From: Bacteroidales bacterium
Lineage (GTDB): Bacteria > Bacteroidota > Bacteroidia > Bacteroidales > UBA10428
Length of the DNA: 64,000 nucleotides
Reading direction: 5' to 3'
NCBI GenBank assembly: GCA_016933335.1
Contig: JAFGBD010000009.1
Span: 19,488-83,487, forward strand
The position numbers were made by a program, and so were the translations under genes. This document shows positions 9,076 through 17,938 of the stretch, one piece after another (the stretch's first letter is position 1; every line of letters starts with the position of its first letter). The notes below the pieces were generated by a model that saw only the letters and a program-made list of their open reading frames with translations, made no database searches and was not told where the DNA came from.

Positions 9076-10755
9076 ATGACACGCAAGAATCTTGCCACAC
9101 TTATTCTGTTTTCGCTTTTTTTTGTTAAAAATGCTTATCCCTGTACAAATTTTCTGATAACAAGGGGGGCATCTGCAGACGGATCAACAATGATAACCTA
9201 TTCGGCAGACAGCCATGTTTTATACGGAGAGCTGTATTATCGCCCTGCAATGGATTACACTGACGGATCAATGATGGATATTTATGAGTGGGATACCGGA
9301 AAATACCTGGGGAAGATCGAACAGGTCAGTCATACCTATTCGGTGGTTGGTAATATGAATGAACACCAGGTATCAATCGGTGAGACGACTTACGGCGGGA
9401 GGCATGAACTGGTGGATACAACGGCGATTATTGACTATGGCAGCCTGATGTACATAGCCCTCCAGAGGTCGAAATCTGCCCGCGAAGCCATTCAGGTTAT
9501 GGGTGACCTCGTAAAAGAATATGGTTATTACAGTGAAGGTGAATCATTTTCAATCGCTGATCCGGATGAAGTATGGATCATGGAGATGATTGGCAAAGGA
9601 ACAAAGATGGTCTGTGATAAAACAGGCACAGATTCAATACTGGTCAATGCCAATAAAGGAGCTGTCTGGGTGGCACGCAGAATACCTGACGGATACATAT
9701 GCGGACATGCCAATCAGGCAAGGATCACTACATTTCCGCTGAATGATCCTGAGAATTGTATCTATTCACCCGATGTTATCTCATTTGCAATTGAGCAGGG
9801 TTACTTCAAAGGACGCGAAGAGGAATTCAGCTTTGCAGATGCTTATGCGCCGATTGACTTTGGAGGCGCACGCTGGTGTGAAGCCAGAGTATGGGCTGCT
9901 TTTAACAGGGTAAACGGTGAAATGGGAAAATACCTTGATTATGCCATGGGCGAAAATCTTAATAACAGGATGCCACTCTGGATAAAACCGGATCATAGAC
10001 TGAGTGTATCTGATGTCATGGATCTTATGCGTGATTATTTTCAGGGTACACCAATGGATATGACCGAAGACATAGGGGCAGGTCCGTTCCGGTGCATTGT
10101 CAGGTGGCGGCCTCTGACCTGGGAAGTGGACAGTGTAACTTATTTCAATGAAAGGGCAACATCAACTCAGCAAACCGGATTTTCATTTGTTGCGCAGATG
10201 CGTTCCTGGCTGCCTGATCCCATTGGAGGAATACACTGGTTTGGTGTGGATGATACTTACAGCACGGTCTACTCCCCGATGTATTGCGGTATAACAGAGG
10301 TGCCCGAATCATTCGCTGCGGGAAACGGTTCGATGATGGAATTCAGCGATGATGCTGCCTTCTGGGTATTCAACCAGGTCTCGAATTTTGCCTATACAAG
10401 ATACAACGTGATGATTCCCGATATTCAGAAAAGACAGAAGGAACTGGAAAGTCATTACGTAACACTTGTAACGTCCATCGATAAAACTGCAACAGAGCTT
10501 TATGAAAAGGATGAAAATACATCAAGGAATTTTCTTACAGAATTTTCAAAATCAGCAGGCAATCATACAGTCAGAGAATGGAAAGAACTTTACAGGTATC
10601 TGTTTACAAAATATATGGATGGCAATATTAAAGAGAGAGCCGGAGGTCAGAGGAATCCGGAATTCGAACAACCAGGATATGGTGAAGAATGGTACAGGTT
10701 GCTGATCAGGGAGACAGGTAACAGGTTCAGGTATCCGGATGATGCATCGCATTAA
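9076..10755 (+). CDS. C69 family dipeptidase, exported
   Basis: A 559-residue N-terminal-nucleophile hydrolase of peptidase family C69 (PepD-like), which cleaves dipeptides. The hydrophobic leader (about 5-20) ends at C23 in YPCTNFLITRGASADGS; in this family the Cys of CTN becomes the N-terminal nucleophile after processing. Family motifs continue with SYSAD-like TYSADSH, GNMNEHQVSIGETT and EGESFSIADPDEVWIMEMIG. The length is typical. The leader implies export to the periplasm or envelope. It stands alone, with a 430-base gap upstream, and rplS follows after about 110 bases. Confidence 0.9.
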   Translation: MTRKNLATLILFSLFFVKNAYPCTNFLITRGASADGSTMITYSADSHVLYGELYYRPAMDYTDGSMMDIYEWDTGKYLGKIEQVSHTYSVVGNMNEHQVSIGETTYGGRHELVDTTAIIDYGSLMYIALQRSKSAREAIQVMGDLVKEYGYYSEGESFSIADPDEVWIMEMIGKGTKMVCDKTGTDSILVNANKGAVWVARRIPDGYICGHANQARITTFPLNDPENCIYSPDVISFAIEQGYFKGREEEFSFADAYAPIDFGGARWCEARVWAAFNRVNGEMGKYLDYAMGENLNNRMPLWIKPDHRLSVSDVMDLMRDYFQGTPMDMTEDIGAGPFRCIVRWRPLTWEVDSVTYFNERATSTQQTGFSFVAQMRSWLPDPIGGIHWFGVDDTYSTVYSPMYCGITEVPESFAAGNGSMMEFSDDAAFWVFNQVSNFAYTRYNVMIPDIQKRQKELESHYVTLVTSIDKTATELYEKDENTSRNFLTEFSKSAGNHTVREWKELYRYLFTKYMDGNIKERAGGQRNPEFEQPGYGEEWYRLLIRETGNRFRYPDDASH

Positions 10756-10866
10756 AAATGAGAATTCCTTATAAAATATTAAAGATATTCCTGTTCCATA
10801 TAAAAAATTATTGCTAATATTGCGCTCTGAAAAATTTGAGGTGCTAATATTTAAAATCTGGCAGTG

Positions 10867-11214
10867 ATGGACAAGCTTAAGGTTGCAGAGAGCTTTTTTA
10901 GTGTTAACAATGAGTATCCGAAGTTTTCTCCCGGAGATACCATAACAGTACATTATAAAATCAGGGAAGGTAATAAAGAAAGGATCCAGCAGTTCCGGGG
11001 CGTTGTTTTACAAAGAAGAGGCTCAGGTATCAATGAAACTTTTACGGTCAGAAAGATGTCGGGCAGTATCGGTGTTGAAAGAATTTTCCCGCTGCAATCT
11101 CCTTTTATAGAAAAAATTGAAATAAACAAATTTGGCAAGGTTAGAAGGGCCAGAATATTCTATCTCAGAAAACTCACCGGTAAAAAGGCAAGAATCCAGG
11201 AAAAGAGAATCTGA
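10867..11214 (+). CDS. rplS: 50S ribosomal protein L19
   Basis: A structural protein at the 30S-50S interface. The 115-residue length and sequence are classic: [42 protein letters not shown] and GVERIFPL, then the C-terminal [24 protein letters not shown] at 10864 is in frame immediately before ATG 10867; the ATG is preferred. It is monocistronic and closed by a strong intrinsic terminator 18 bases downstream. Confidence 0.97.
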   Translation: MDKLKVAESFFSVNNEYPKFSPGDTITVHYKIREGNKERIQQFRGVVLQRRGSGINETFTVRKMSGSIGVERIFPLQSPFIEKIEINKFGKVRRARIFYLRKLTGKKARIQEKRI

Positions 11215-11232
11215 CCATAAGATATATAGCAA

Positions 11233-11260
11233 AAAGCGGGCTTCTGAACCCGCTTTTTTT
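11233..11260 (+). terminator. Intrinsic terminator of rplS
   Basis: AAAGCGGG (11233-11240), an 8-base loop, then CCCGCTTT running into seven T. This GC-rich stem with T-tract ends the rplS transcript. Confidence 0.9.
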
Positions 11261-11308
11261 GATTCAGTTATTATGATCATTCCCTGCAAAAGCAGAGAAG
11301 AAACACGA

Positions 11309-13411
11309 TTACATCTTCTTCATTTTTTTCATCACCACATCATCCCCTGCAATGAACTGGTAATAATAGACTCCCTTTTTCAGTATTCCGAGATCCAGAA
11401 CGATTGTGTTTTTGCCGGTACAATAATTTCCGGAATGGACATAAATCATTCTTCCCAGTTCGTCATAGATTCTTAATTGAATATATTCGTTGGTTGATAT
11501 GTAAAAATCAATTCCGGTCTTGGCAGTAAAAGGATTGGGGAAATTCTGGTCAACAATCAGACCTGGCATATTCCCTGTCTCTGTTCCTGGTAACCAGGTA
11601 GCCGCCATTGTTGTGAAGCTGTATGTTTCAGACCATTCTGAGTACCCGCCGGGATTATAACCTCTTACCCTCCAGTAATAAATCGTACTGGCGTCAAGAT
11701 CTGGGGTAACAAACAAGGTGTCATCCACCTCTTCATCCAGGACAGTGGGTGACATGTCATCATCTTCGGAGATTTGCAGTTGAAAAAAAGAGGCAGTATC
11801 AGAACCGGTCCATGCTATTACCGGATTATGAATCACATCTGTAGCCATGTTGGCCGGAATGACCGGACCGGGAATACCAGGAAGTCCGTAATCCTGAATA
11901 TAAAAAACGGTATCTGCAACCACCACAGTCATGCTATTATCCCATACACCAATTCTCAGTCTCATCCGGTCAAAATCACCGATTATGCTGCGCGGTTCAC
12001 CCAGCGTCGAATAAATACCGTCACCCGCTGTTACATCCGGCTCTTCTGCTTCATCATTTGGTTCCCACCTGAAATAGACAGGAACATATGATGAGGCTAA
12101 TTTTTCACCGTCCACCATTTCATTGCTTACGATATTCCATAAATCACCGAGCCCCTGCGGATCACTGATCCTTGTATTCAGGATTATTTCTGCATCCGGA
12201 TTGTTTTTAGGTATGACATTAGGATTGAATGTGATGCTCTCGATCAAAGGGGCGTCAGGCACCGCAAACGGATTGTTAAAGTATCCAACATAAAGCGAAC
12301 GAACCTTTATATCGTTTTCCGTGGCATCGTATAAAAAAGCTGTCTTTTTCCCGTCAGCACTTATCTGAACATCAGACCAGATGTATAACTGCAGGTCCTG
12401 CGGATAGTTGTCGGGAAATATTTCGATGGATGCAGAACCATCGGTACTGACCAGCTTGCCTCCATTGGCATCACCTTCTCCATGAATGAATACAGACCCG
12501 TCATGGGTAATGTCTGCTCCGCAGAAATTTGAACCATGCCCGGAGACAGGTGTTCTGTTTAAGCCATCTGTATGGATAGAATACCAGAGGTTTTTATCGT
12601 TGATGCAATAGAAAACAATAATGTTCCCTTCATCGCTCAGGCAGGGGTATCCTTTTAATGTGATGTCATTGTCATTGGTCAGCTGGTGGACACCGGAACC
12701 ATCTTTTAAGAACAATTCTCCTTTTGCATGATACTTGTTCTCATTGTCAAAATAACCATTCAGGATAAAAGCAATCTTGCTTCCGTCATCAGAAATATCG
12801 TAATGACCCATACCGCCTCCTTTTCCGCCGTCACGGTCAACATCTCTGCAATACACCAGCTCTGTTAATCCTCCGCCATTACTGTCAATACTCCATATGC
12901 TGCCCACATCATAAGAGTGGCCCGGAACAAAAAATACCATATCACCGCTTGCCGTAGTCTTCATTGACCAGTCATAAATACCGTCGAAATGCTCATTAAA
13001 TACATTGAATATTTCTGTTACATTGTCTCCTTCAACCCTGTAAATGAAATAATAATCGAATATATAAGCAACCGAACCATCATCACTGATAGCTACGGAC
13101 AATATTTCATCGATTTTTGCAGGCAGGTTTATTTTGGTCCGTGAAGATCCGTCTGTATTTATCATATACAAAAGAGGATTTTTATAGACCTTGTCTGTTC
13201 CTCCAAGTATGATTTTCCTGCCGTCATCGCTGAATGCAAAACAATCGATATCCATACCCTGTGTTTCAGAATCAAGTATCCTGTCATACACGGCATAAAA
13301 ACTGTAAACAATGCCATTGCCGGGATTGGGAGTTGCAGTTTGAAGGTTCAATAATATGAAAGCAAGTAAGGTAATGCAAAGCTTGATTGATTTTCTGGTA
13401 GCTGTTTCCAT
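11309..13411 (-). CDS. Secreted beta-propeller protein with T9SS sorting tail
   Basis: A 700-residue exported protein. A signal peptide (about 8-27) is followed by PD40/TolB-like propeller repeats (about 45-390), recognisable from recurring units such as FSDDGRKIILGG, ISDDGSKIAFI and ISADGKKTAFLY. Next come a beta-sandwich region (about 395-520), an Fn3-like domain (about 525-610, ending TIYYWRVRGYNPGGYSEWS) and a type A T9SS sorting domain (about 625-700: NFPNPF, LRIYDELGRMI, LKKGVYYYQF). The last domain directs passage through the type IX system to the surface or medium. The ligand is unknown. It is a separate unit from the operon upstream, with a 129-base gap. Confidence 0.85.
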   Translation of the reverse strand: METATRKSIKLCITLLAFILLNLQTATPNPGNGIVYSFYAVYDRILDSETQGMDIDCFAFSDDGRKIILGGTDKVYKNPLLYMINTDGSSRTKINLPAKIDEILSVAISDDGSVAYIFDYYFIYRVEGDNVTEIFNVFNEHFDGIYDWSMKTTASGDMVFFVPGHSYDVGSIWSIDSNGGGLTELVYCRDVDRDGGKGGGMGHYDISDDGSKIAFILNGYFDNENKYHAKGELFLKDGSGVHQLTNDNDITLKGYPCLSDEGNIIVFYCINDKNLWYSIHTDGLNRTPVSGHGSNFCGADITHDGSVFIHGEGDANGGKLVSTDGSASIEIFPDNYPQDLQLYIWSDVQISADGKKTAFLYDATENDIKVRSLYVGYFNNPFAVPDAPLIESITFNPNVIPKNNPDAEIILNTRISDPQGLGDLWNIVSNEMVDGEKLASSYVPVYFRWEPNDEAEEPDVTAGDGIYSTLGEPRSIIGDFDRMRLRIGVWDNSMTVVVADTVFYIQDYGLPGIPGPVIPANMATDVIHNPVIAWTGSDTASFFQLQISEDDDMSPTVLDEEVDDTLFVTPDLDASTIYYWRVRGYNPGGYSEWSETYSFTTMAATWLPGTETGNMPGLIVDQNFPNPFTAKTGIDFYISTNEYIQLRIYDELGRMIYVHSGNYCTGKNTIVLDLGILKKGVYYYQFIAGDDVVMKKMKKM

Positions 13412-13540
13412 TTCTTTGGTTTTTTATGATATCTGTTCAGTTTTATAATTGTCTGTTATTACAGGAATGAATATCCTGAATATTTGTGTATGATTCTTGT
13501 ATAAAACAGATATGAAGGATATAATAACATCAGTAGTTTG

Positions 13541-15190
13541 TTAATCTTCATCTTTGATACATCTTACCGAAAGGCCATAACATTTTTCATATGCATAACG
13601 GTAGACTTTTGATTCCAGATCGCCAACCTGGCGATAATACGCGCTGGTTCCTCCGTCATCTGTAGTACTCCAGTAATTGCCATAGGAACCCATGTTCTGG
13701 TAGCCACCGGTACATCTCCGGTGTCCGCCCATGGTGGCTTCAAATCCTGAATTTCCGCCTTCCTTCAGCCGGGTTCCCTGATCGGTTCCCCTCCAATTCC
13801 AAAGTGACAGATCAGAAAGACTCATACCAAGGAATGATTCCAGCTGTTTCCATTCTGAATCACTGGGTACATGCCAGCCATCCGGGCAGACTCCCTGCAC
13901 TCCGCTTGGATTTGCATCGATGGCCGTTGCTCCTTTCATCACTGCGGCCCAGGTATACAGGCGGCCATAATCTTCTGCCAGTAATGCATTATCATTATAT
14001 GTAAAATAATACCTTGAGTTGTAATTACCTGATATATCGCCTGAACCACTTATTAATGCAGTACCATCAGCATATTTGGTTGTTCTCAGGTTCTCAGCCA
14101 TCCAGACCTGGTCTCCGATGATGACAGTCTGGTATTCATTTCCTTCAATATCGACCAGTATCTCCGGTTCGGTAACAGGATCAGTTCTGAAGTTTTCCAA
14201 TGCACCATACGCTGTTCCGGAAGCATTGGTTGCAAAAGCCCTGACATAATATAGGGTATCGGATATCAGGTTTGTCAGATAGCATGTAAAAGTACCTGTT
14301 CCGTCACCTCCGCTGATCGTATCCCTGGCATTTTCAAGCCTGAGATCAGGTTGAAATCCCAGGCATATCCCCCTTGCTGTAACAGACGAACCTCCTTCGT
14401 CTGTCACGTTACCCCCGCATGTTGCTGAATTTGAAGTAACTGCAGTAACGGCTCCTGTCAGAACTGCCGGGTGTGTTGTATCCTGCGGGGTAGTGAATGA
14501 GATCATGTTTCCATAGGATGTTCCGTATTTATTACGGGCATATGCCCTGACATAATAAGTATTCCCGGGAGATAAACCTGTGATCTTACTTCTGTAACTT
14601 CCTGAGCCGGTACCGTTTGAGGTTGAATCCAGGGCTGTTTCAATGTACGGTATGGGTACCAGACTCCAGCATACACCCCTGGCAATAACAGGGTCATCTC
14701 CTTCGTCTGTAATATTTCCACCGCTGACTGCGGTGGTTTGTCCGATGGAATCGGCACTGTATGTTATCAGGGTCGGTGTTTGATGAGGGACCACAGATGA
14801 AGTATCTTTGATGGTGGAAAAACTCTCCGGTTCTCCGTAAACCGTATCTGATTCATTAAATGCGTAAGCCCTTATATAATAAGTGGTCAGGGGTTGCAAA
14901 CCGGTCAGATCAGTGGTGTATGATCCGGGTGAGGATGCCTGTCCAAGGTCATGTGAAGTATCTTCTAGCGTGGGGTAGGGTGAGAGAGACCAGCAATGAC
15001 CGTGACTGATTATTTTTTTTGGCCCGGCATCTATGATGGTGGCCTTTGCACGGGCAGTAACAGCAGTGATATTGGTAATGCTGTCTGTTCTGACTTTTAA
15101 AATCCGGTTCAGCTCAAATCTTTCGCATTGAACCAGCATCATGGTCATCACAGCTATTAAAAGCTTGTATTTAATGATTTTTAGATTCAA
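13541..15190 (-). CDS. FISUMP-domain lipoprotein with Fn3-like repeats
   Basis: A 549-residue predicted lipoprotein. The start is TTG at 15190: it gives a clean lipoprotein signal (NLKIIKYKLLIAV then MTMMLVQC, C22) and lies 10 bases after the caspase stop, whereas later ATGs would leave no signal and the longer frame overlaps the caspase gene. Three related beta-sandwich repeats follow (about 35-130, 145-235, 245-335), each with VIARGVCW-like and YYVRAYA-like strands. The C-terminal 200 residues are the Fibrobacter-type paralogous domain (FISUMP, TIGR02145): VWMAENLRTTKYADG, CPDGWHVPSDSEWKQLE, YWSTT, SVRCIKD. Probably a surface protein; the ligand is unknown. Third gene of the caspase operon. 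Confidence 0.82.
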   Translation of the reverse strand: MNLKIIKYKLLIAVMTMMLVQCERFELNRILKVRTDSITNITAVTARAKATIIDAGPKKIISHGHCWSLSPYPTLEDTSHDLGQASSPGSYTTDLTGLQPLTTYYIRAYAFNESDTVYGEPESFSTIKDTSSVVPHQTPTLITYSADSIGQTTAVSGGNITDEGDDPVIARGVCWSLVPIPYIETALDSTSNGTGSGSYRSKITGLSPGNTYYVRAYARNKYGTSYGNMISFTTPQDTTHPAVLTGAVTAVTSNSATCGGNVTDEGGSSVTARGICLGFQPDLRLENARDTISGGDGTGTFTCYLTNLISDTLYYVRAFATNASGTAYGALENFRTDPVTEPEILVDIEGNEYQTVIIGDQVWMAENLRTTKYADGTALISGSGDISGNYNSRYYFTYNDNALLAEDYGRLYTWAAVMKGATAIDANPSGVQGVCPDGWHVPSDSEWKQLESFLGMSLSDLSLWNWRGTDQGTRLKEGGNSGFEATMGGHRRCTGGYQNMGSYGNYWSTTDDGGTSAYYRQVGDLESKVYRYAYEKCYGLSVRCIKDED

Positions 15191-15200
15191 ATCACTGGGA

Positions 15201-16379
15201 TTATTTTTGAATGATCTCTTTCCTGATGAATATGAAGTCACCGCCTTCATCCCCGACACCCTGGATTTCCCCGTATTGCGGCACAACATCACTGTTATTG
15301 ATGACAGCGATCCTGAAACTGCTGAACAACTGCTCTGACGAGAGATATTTCTCCTCGTTGTTCTCAAGCCTTTCAACCAGAAACCTGACAAATGCACTAC
15401 GATCAGGTACTTCAGTAAGTGTGCCGCTGGTCATCGCTTTACGGCTTGGTAATTCATATAGCTTATTAATGGCAACCGGTGCATCCTGGAATGCTTTTCT
15501 GGTCTTGAAGATACCACCTGCAAAGCAGGCATCGGCAATCAGCAGGGTATGTTTTGAATTGATCTCTTTCAGGTAATCGCACAGTGTACTGTTCCGAAAC
15601 CATTCGGCCTTGCTGTCTTTGCTTGCATCTGCCGGCAACCAGTATCCGATATTGGCTTTCTCATCCCACCAGCCATGCCCGGCATAAAATATCAATAAAT
15701 TATCAGCTGGTGTGATGATCCCGGACAGTTCGTCAAGGGCATTGATGATCTCATTCCTGCTGGCATTTTTGATCAGTATTACGTTGTCTTCATTAAATGT
15801 ATATTTTGAAACCAGGATACTATGAAGCTTTTTTGCATCTTTAACAGGATTATCAAGATCCAGGATATCAGGATGTGAATAATTGTTGATTCCTATCAGC
15901 AGTGCATAATAATCGCCGACTTTCACCAACGCGTCCGCTGTTTTTGTCTTCTTTGGGTCAAACTCAATCTCAAATGTATTTTTTGAAATATTGTCATTGT
16001 TATCCATCGCTACCAGAGAGATCATGTTCTTGCCCGGTTTGAGCCAGTAACTGATTTTGAACAGGCCATCTTCTGCAGCATCAATTTTTTCAGCATTTAT
16101 AAACAAAGAGAATATCCCCGATTCATCAGACACTTTCCCAAGAATATCAATCCTGACCTCATCTGAAACATATGTTGAGGTTTCAGTAATTTCAGGAGAG
16201 ATGATGATGACCTTTGGTGGAGTATTATCGGTTGCTTTCTCGTTTTCAATATTAAGATTGTTTATTTTGATAGACTTCCTTTCACTGCTGATTATTTGTG
16301 CATCAGTGTGATTACTGCTGAGCAGAAAAACATGAATAAGAGCAATGAGAAGTGTGATACAAAATTGAAACCTGTGCAT
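15201..16379 (-). CDS. Exported caspase-fold (C14) peptidase
   Basis: A 392-residue protein with a signal peptide (about 5-28), a beta-sandwich domain (about 55-140; a bacterial Ig-like extracellular module) and a caspase/metacaspase p20-like domain (about 152-390). The catalytic dyad is intact: H235 in FYAGHG and C285 in IADACFAGG, with the fold-start YYALLIGINNYSH at 158-169. ATG 16379 is chosen over a longer frame that overlaps the upstream gene; it is one base after that gene's stop, so the genes are translationally coupled. Export of a caspase-like protease with a binding domain suggests cleavage of envelope or extracellular proteins, not cell suicide in the cytoplasm. Substrate unknown. 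Confidence 0.85.
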   Translation of the reverse strand: MHRFQFCITLLIALIHVFLLSSNHTDAQIISSERKSIKINNLNIENEKATDNTPPKVIIISPEITETSTYVSDEVRIDILGKVSDESGIFSLFINAEKIDAAEDGLFKISYWLKPGKNMISLVAMDNNDNISKNTFEIEFDPKKTKTADALVKVGDYYALLIGINNYSHPDILDLDNPVKDAKKLHSILVSKYTFNEDNVILIKNASRNEIINALDELSGIITPADNLLIFYAGHGWWDEKANIGYWLPADASKDSKAEWFRNSTLCDYLKEINSKHTLLIADACFAGGIFKTRKAFQDAPVAINKLYELPSRKAMTSGTLTEVPDRSAFVRFLVERLENNEEKYLSSEQLFSSFRIAVINNSDVVPQYGEIQGVGDEGGDFIFIRKEIIQK

Positions 16380-16380
16380 A

Positions 16381-17181
16381 TTAAAATTTATAAAATATCC
16401 TGAAAACCTGGTTTTGAAAATAAGGATCATACGCTGCAGCAAAGCTTAAACCGGAATTCGCTGATCCCGGATTCCGGGAAGGTCTTTTATTGCTGACTGC
16501 AAGAATGATTTTATCGGTTATCCAAAGTGCAACAAAAGAATATGCGAGAATCCTGGATACCTTGTGCTGATTCATCGCTTTCCTGTATATATCATCGTTC
16601 ACATCGATGCTGACATAAGGGGAATTTTCGTATTCCGATTTGGTATCCATTGCTTTTTGATTGTAAATATATGAAGTTACCAGGCAGGCATACCCTGAGA
16701 CACCGACAATCCAGAAAGGCTTTCCCCGTTTTATCTCCGTAAGTCCCCAGCCCGGCAAAGCTGCAGATTTGATAAACAATTCGCCGTAACCGGATTCTTT
16801 TCTAAAGGGTTTTCGTTTTCCGGATTCTGTGCCGGCCAGTTTCTCAGCCTTTACTTCAATAAAAATTTCCTTATTAATAGATAAACCATCTTCAGACAGG
16901 TTCCATAAGATCTTTTTATCAATTCCCCCGGAAACAGGATATCCCAGATCACCTGTCAGAGACTCTGCATTGATCTGTGAGCCTGCTGAATCAGTGATTT
17001 CAACCCATAAGCGGAATGTGTCAGTTGAATATCCTCCAATGAGATTATATCGGATCTCCAGCTGGTTGTTCTCAAATGAGAGTCTGAGATCAGTAATTTG
17101 AGGCTTATCCTGACCAAAAAATGTATTGTTTACCAATAACAACAACCATGATATCAACAGCCTTAATTGCAGGGTTCTCAT
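16381..17181 (-). CDS. Membrane protein with N-terminal beta domain and PGWG motif (DUF5683-like)
   Basis: A 266-residue protein with a signal peptide (MRTLQLRL to about residue 24), a beta-rich periplasmic region (about 27-125), and a C-terminal membrane part with two hydrophobic helices (about 155-172 and 207-225). The segment SAALPGWGLTEIKRGKPFW resembles the P-G-W-G motif of DUF5683-like Bacteroidota membrane proteins; this family call is by motif only. Start M at 17181 is chosen from several nearby in-frame ATGs (another at 17202). First gene of the operon with the caspase and the FISUMP lipoprotein. Function unknown; it may anchor or recruit its neighbours. Confidence 0.6.
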   Translation of the reverse strand: MRTLQLRLLISWLLLLVNNTFFGQDKPQITDLRLSFENNQLEIRYNLIGGYSTDTFRLWVEITDSAGSQINAESLTGDLGYPVSGGIDKKILWNLSEDGLSINKEIFIEVKAEKLAGTESGKRKPFRKESGYGELFIKSAALPGWGLTEIKRGKPFWIVGVSGYACLVTSYIYNQKAMDTKSEYENSPYVSIDVNDDIYRKAMNQHKVSRILAYSFVALWITDKIILAVSNKRPSRNPGSANSGLSFAAAYDPYFQNQVFRIFYKF

Positions 17182-17299
17182 GGTAGTGAGAGTTTTAATC
17201 ATCCAATATACCAAATTTTTTGGCCAAATTCAACTATCGCCCTGAAAATCGGATCCGGAGTCTGTTAAAGTAAGAAACCACAATAAAAATGCAAAGATC

Positions 17300-17437
17300 C
17301 TATTCTGCTCTTTTCCACCCTTCATGAATTTTATTTTCAAGCTTATTCCATTCTTTGTCAACGGATTCCATAAAGAACCTGTCTTTTTCAAGTTTTAAAT
17401 GAATTGATATGATAATAATTCGAGGTAAGTCATACAT
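17300..17437 (-). CDS. Possible 45-residue ORF
   Basis: In the 400-base region between two divergent transcription units, an ATG at 17437 opens a 45-codon frame ending in TAG at 17300. It starts MYDLPRIIIISIHLKLEKDR and ends with a Trp/Lys/Glu-rich helix (EWNKLENKIHEGWKRAE). No family is recognised and no clear ribosome site is seen. The helical C-terminal half is the main reason to list it. The rest of 17182-17580 shows nothing convincing. Confidence 0.2.
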   Translation of the reverse strand: MYDLPRIIIISIHLKLEKDRFFMESVDKEWNKLENKIHEGWKRAE

Positions 17438-17580
17438 TCACAGACCAAAAGTCCAGAAATCGGCCGGTTTTATGGAAATCTTTCATTTCTATACATAGAT
17501 ATATAAATGCAAAAGCAAACCATCATTCTGAATGATCGTTTTGTGATGGCTGAAAATTTCTTAACTTGTGCGAAAGTGAT

Positions 17581-17931
17581 ATGATGCACATGTCTTTAAA
17601 CAGAAGAATTGAGGCAGTCCTGATAACAATTGGCTTTATTATGACAGGCATCTGCGCCGGAGCAATGATTTATATGGCTGATGAAGGACGCAATACCCTG
17701 GATGGCATATTCAGGATGGAATATATTATTCCTCTTGCGGTTTATTCCGCAGGAGTCATGGCCATATCATATCTTTTGTTTCATTTTATAAAGAAATGGA
17801 TGGTCGAAATACCGGCATTTCTGGTTTCTGTGGCTTTTGGTGTTCCAACCGGTATTATATTGATGAATCAGATCATAAAATGGTCCATATACTTATATAA
17901 CTGGATTGATATACTTATGAATGTCTATTAA
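17581..17931 (+). CDS. Small integral membrane protein
   Basis: A 116-residue protein with three predicted membrane helices (about 13-33, 50-70 and 78-100) and a short C-terminal amphipathic end. No family is recognised. ATG 17581 is taken as the start, but 17584 and 17590 are equally possible; an upstream TTG at 17566 adds only Cys/Glu/Ser residues. The gene ends 7 bases before the DUF3795 gene, so the two are probably co-transcribed. Confidence 0.6.
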   Translation: MMHMSLNRRIEAVLITIGFIMTGICAGAMIYMADEGRNTLDGIFRMEYIIPLAVYSAGVMAISYLLFHFIKKWMVEIPAFLVSVAFGVPTGIILMNQIIKWSIYLYNWIDILMNVY

Positions 17932-17938
17932 CTGAAAT

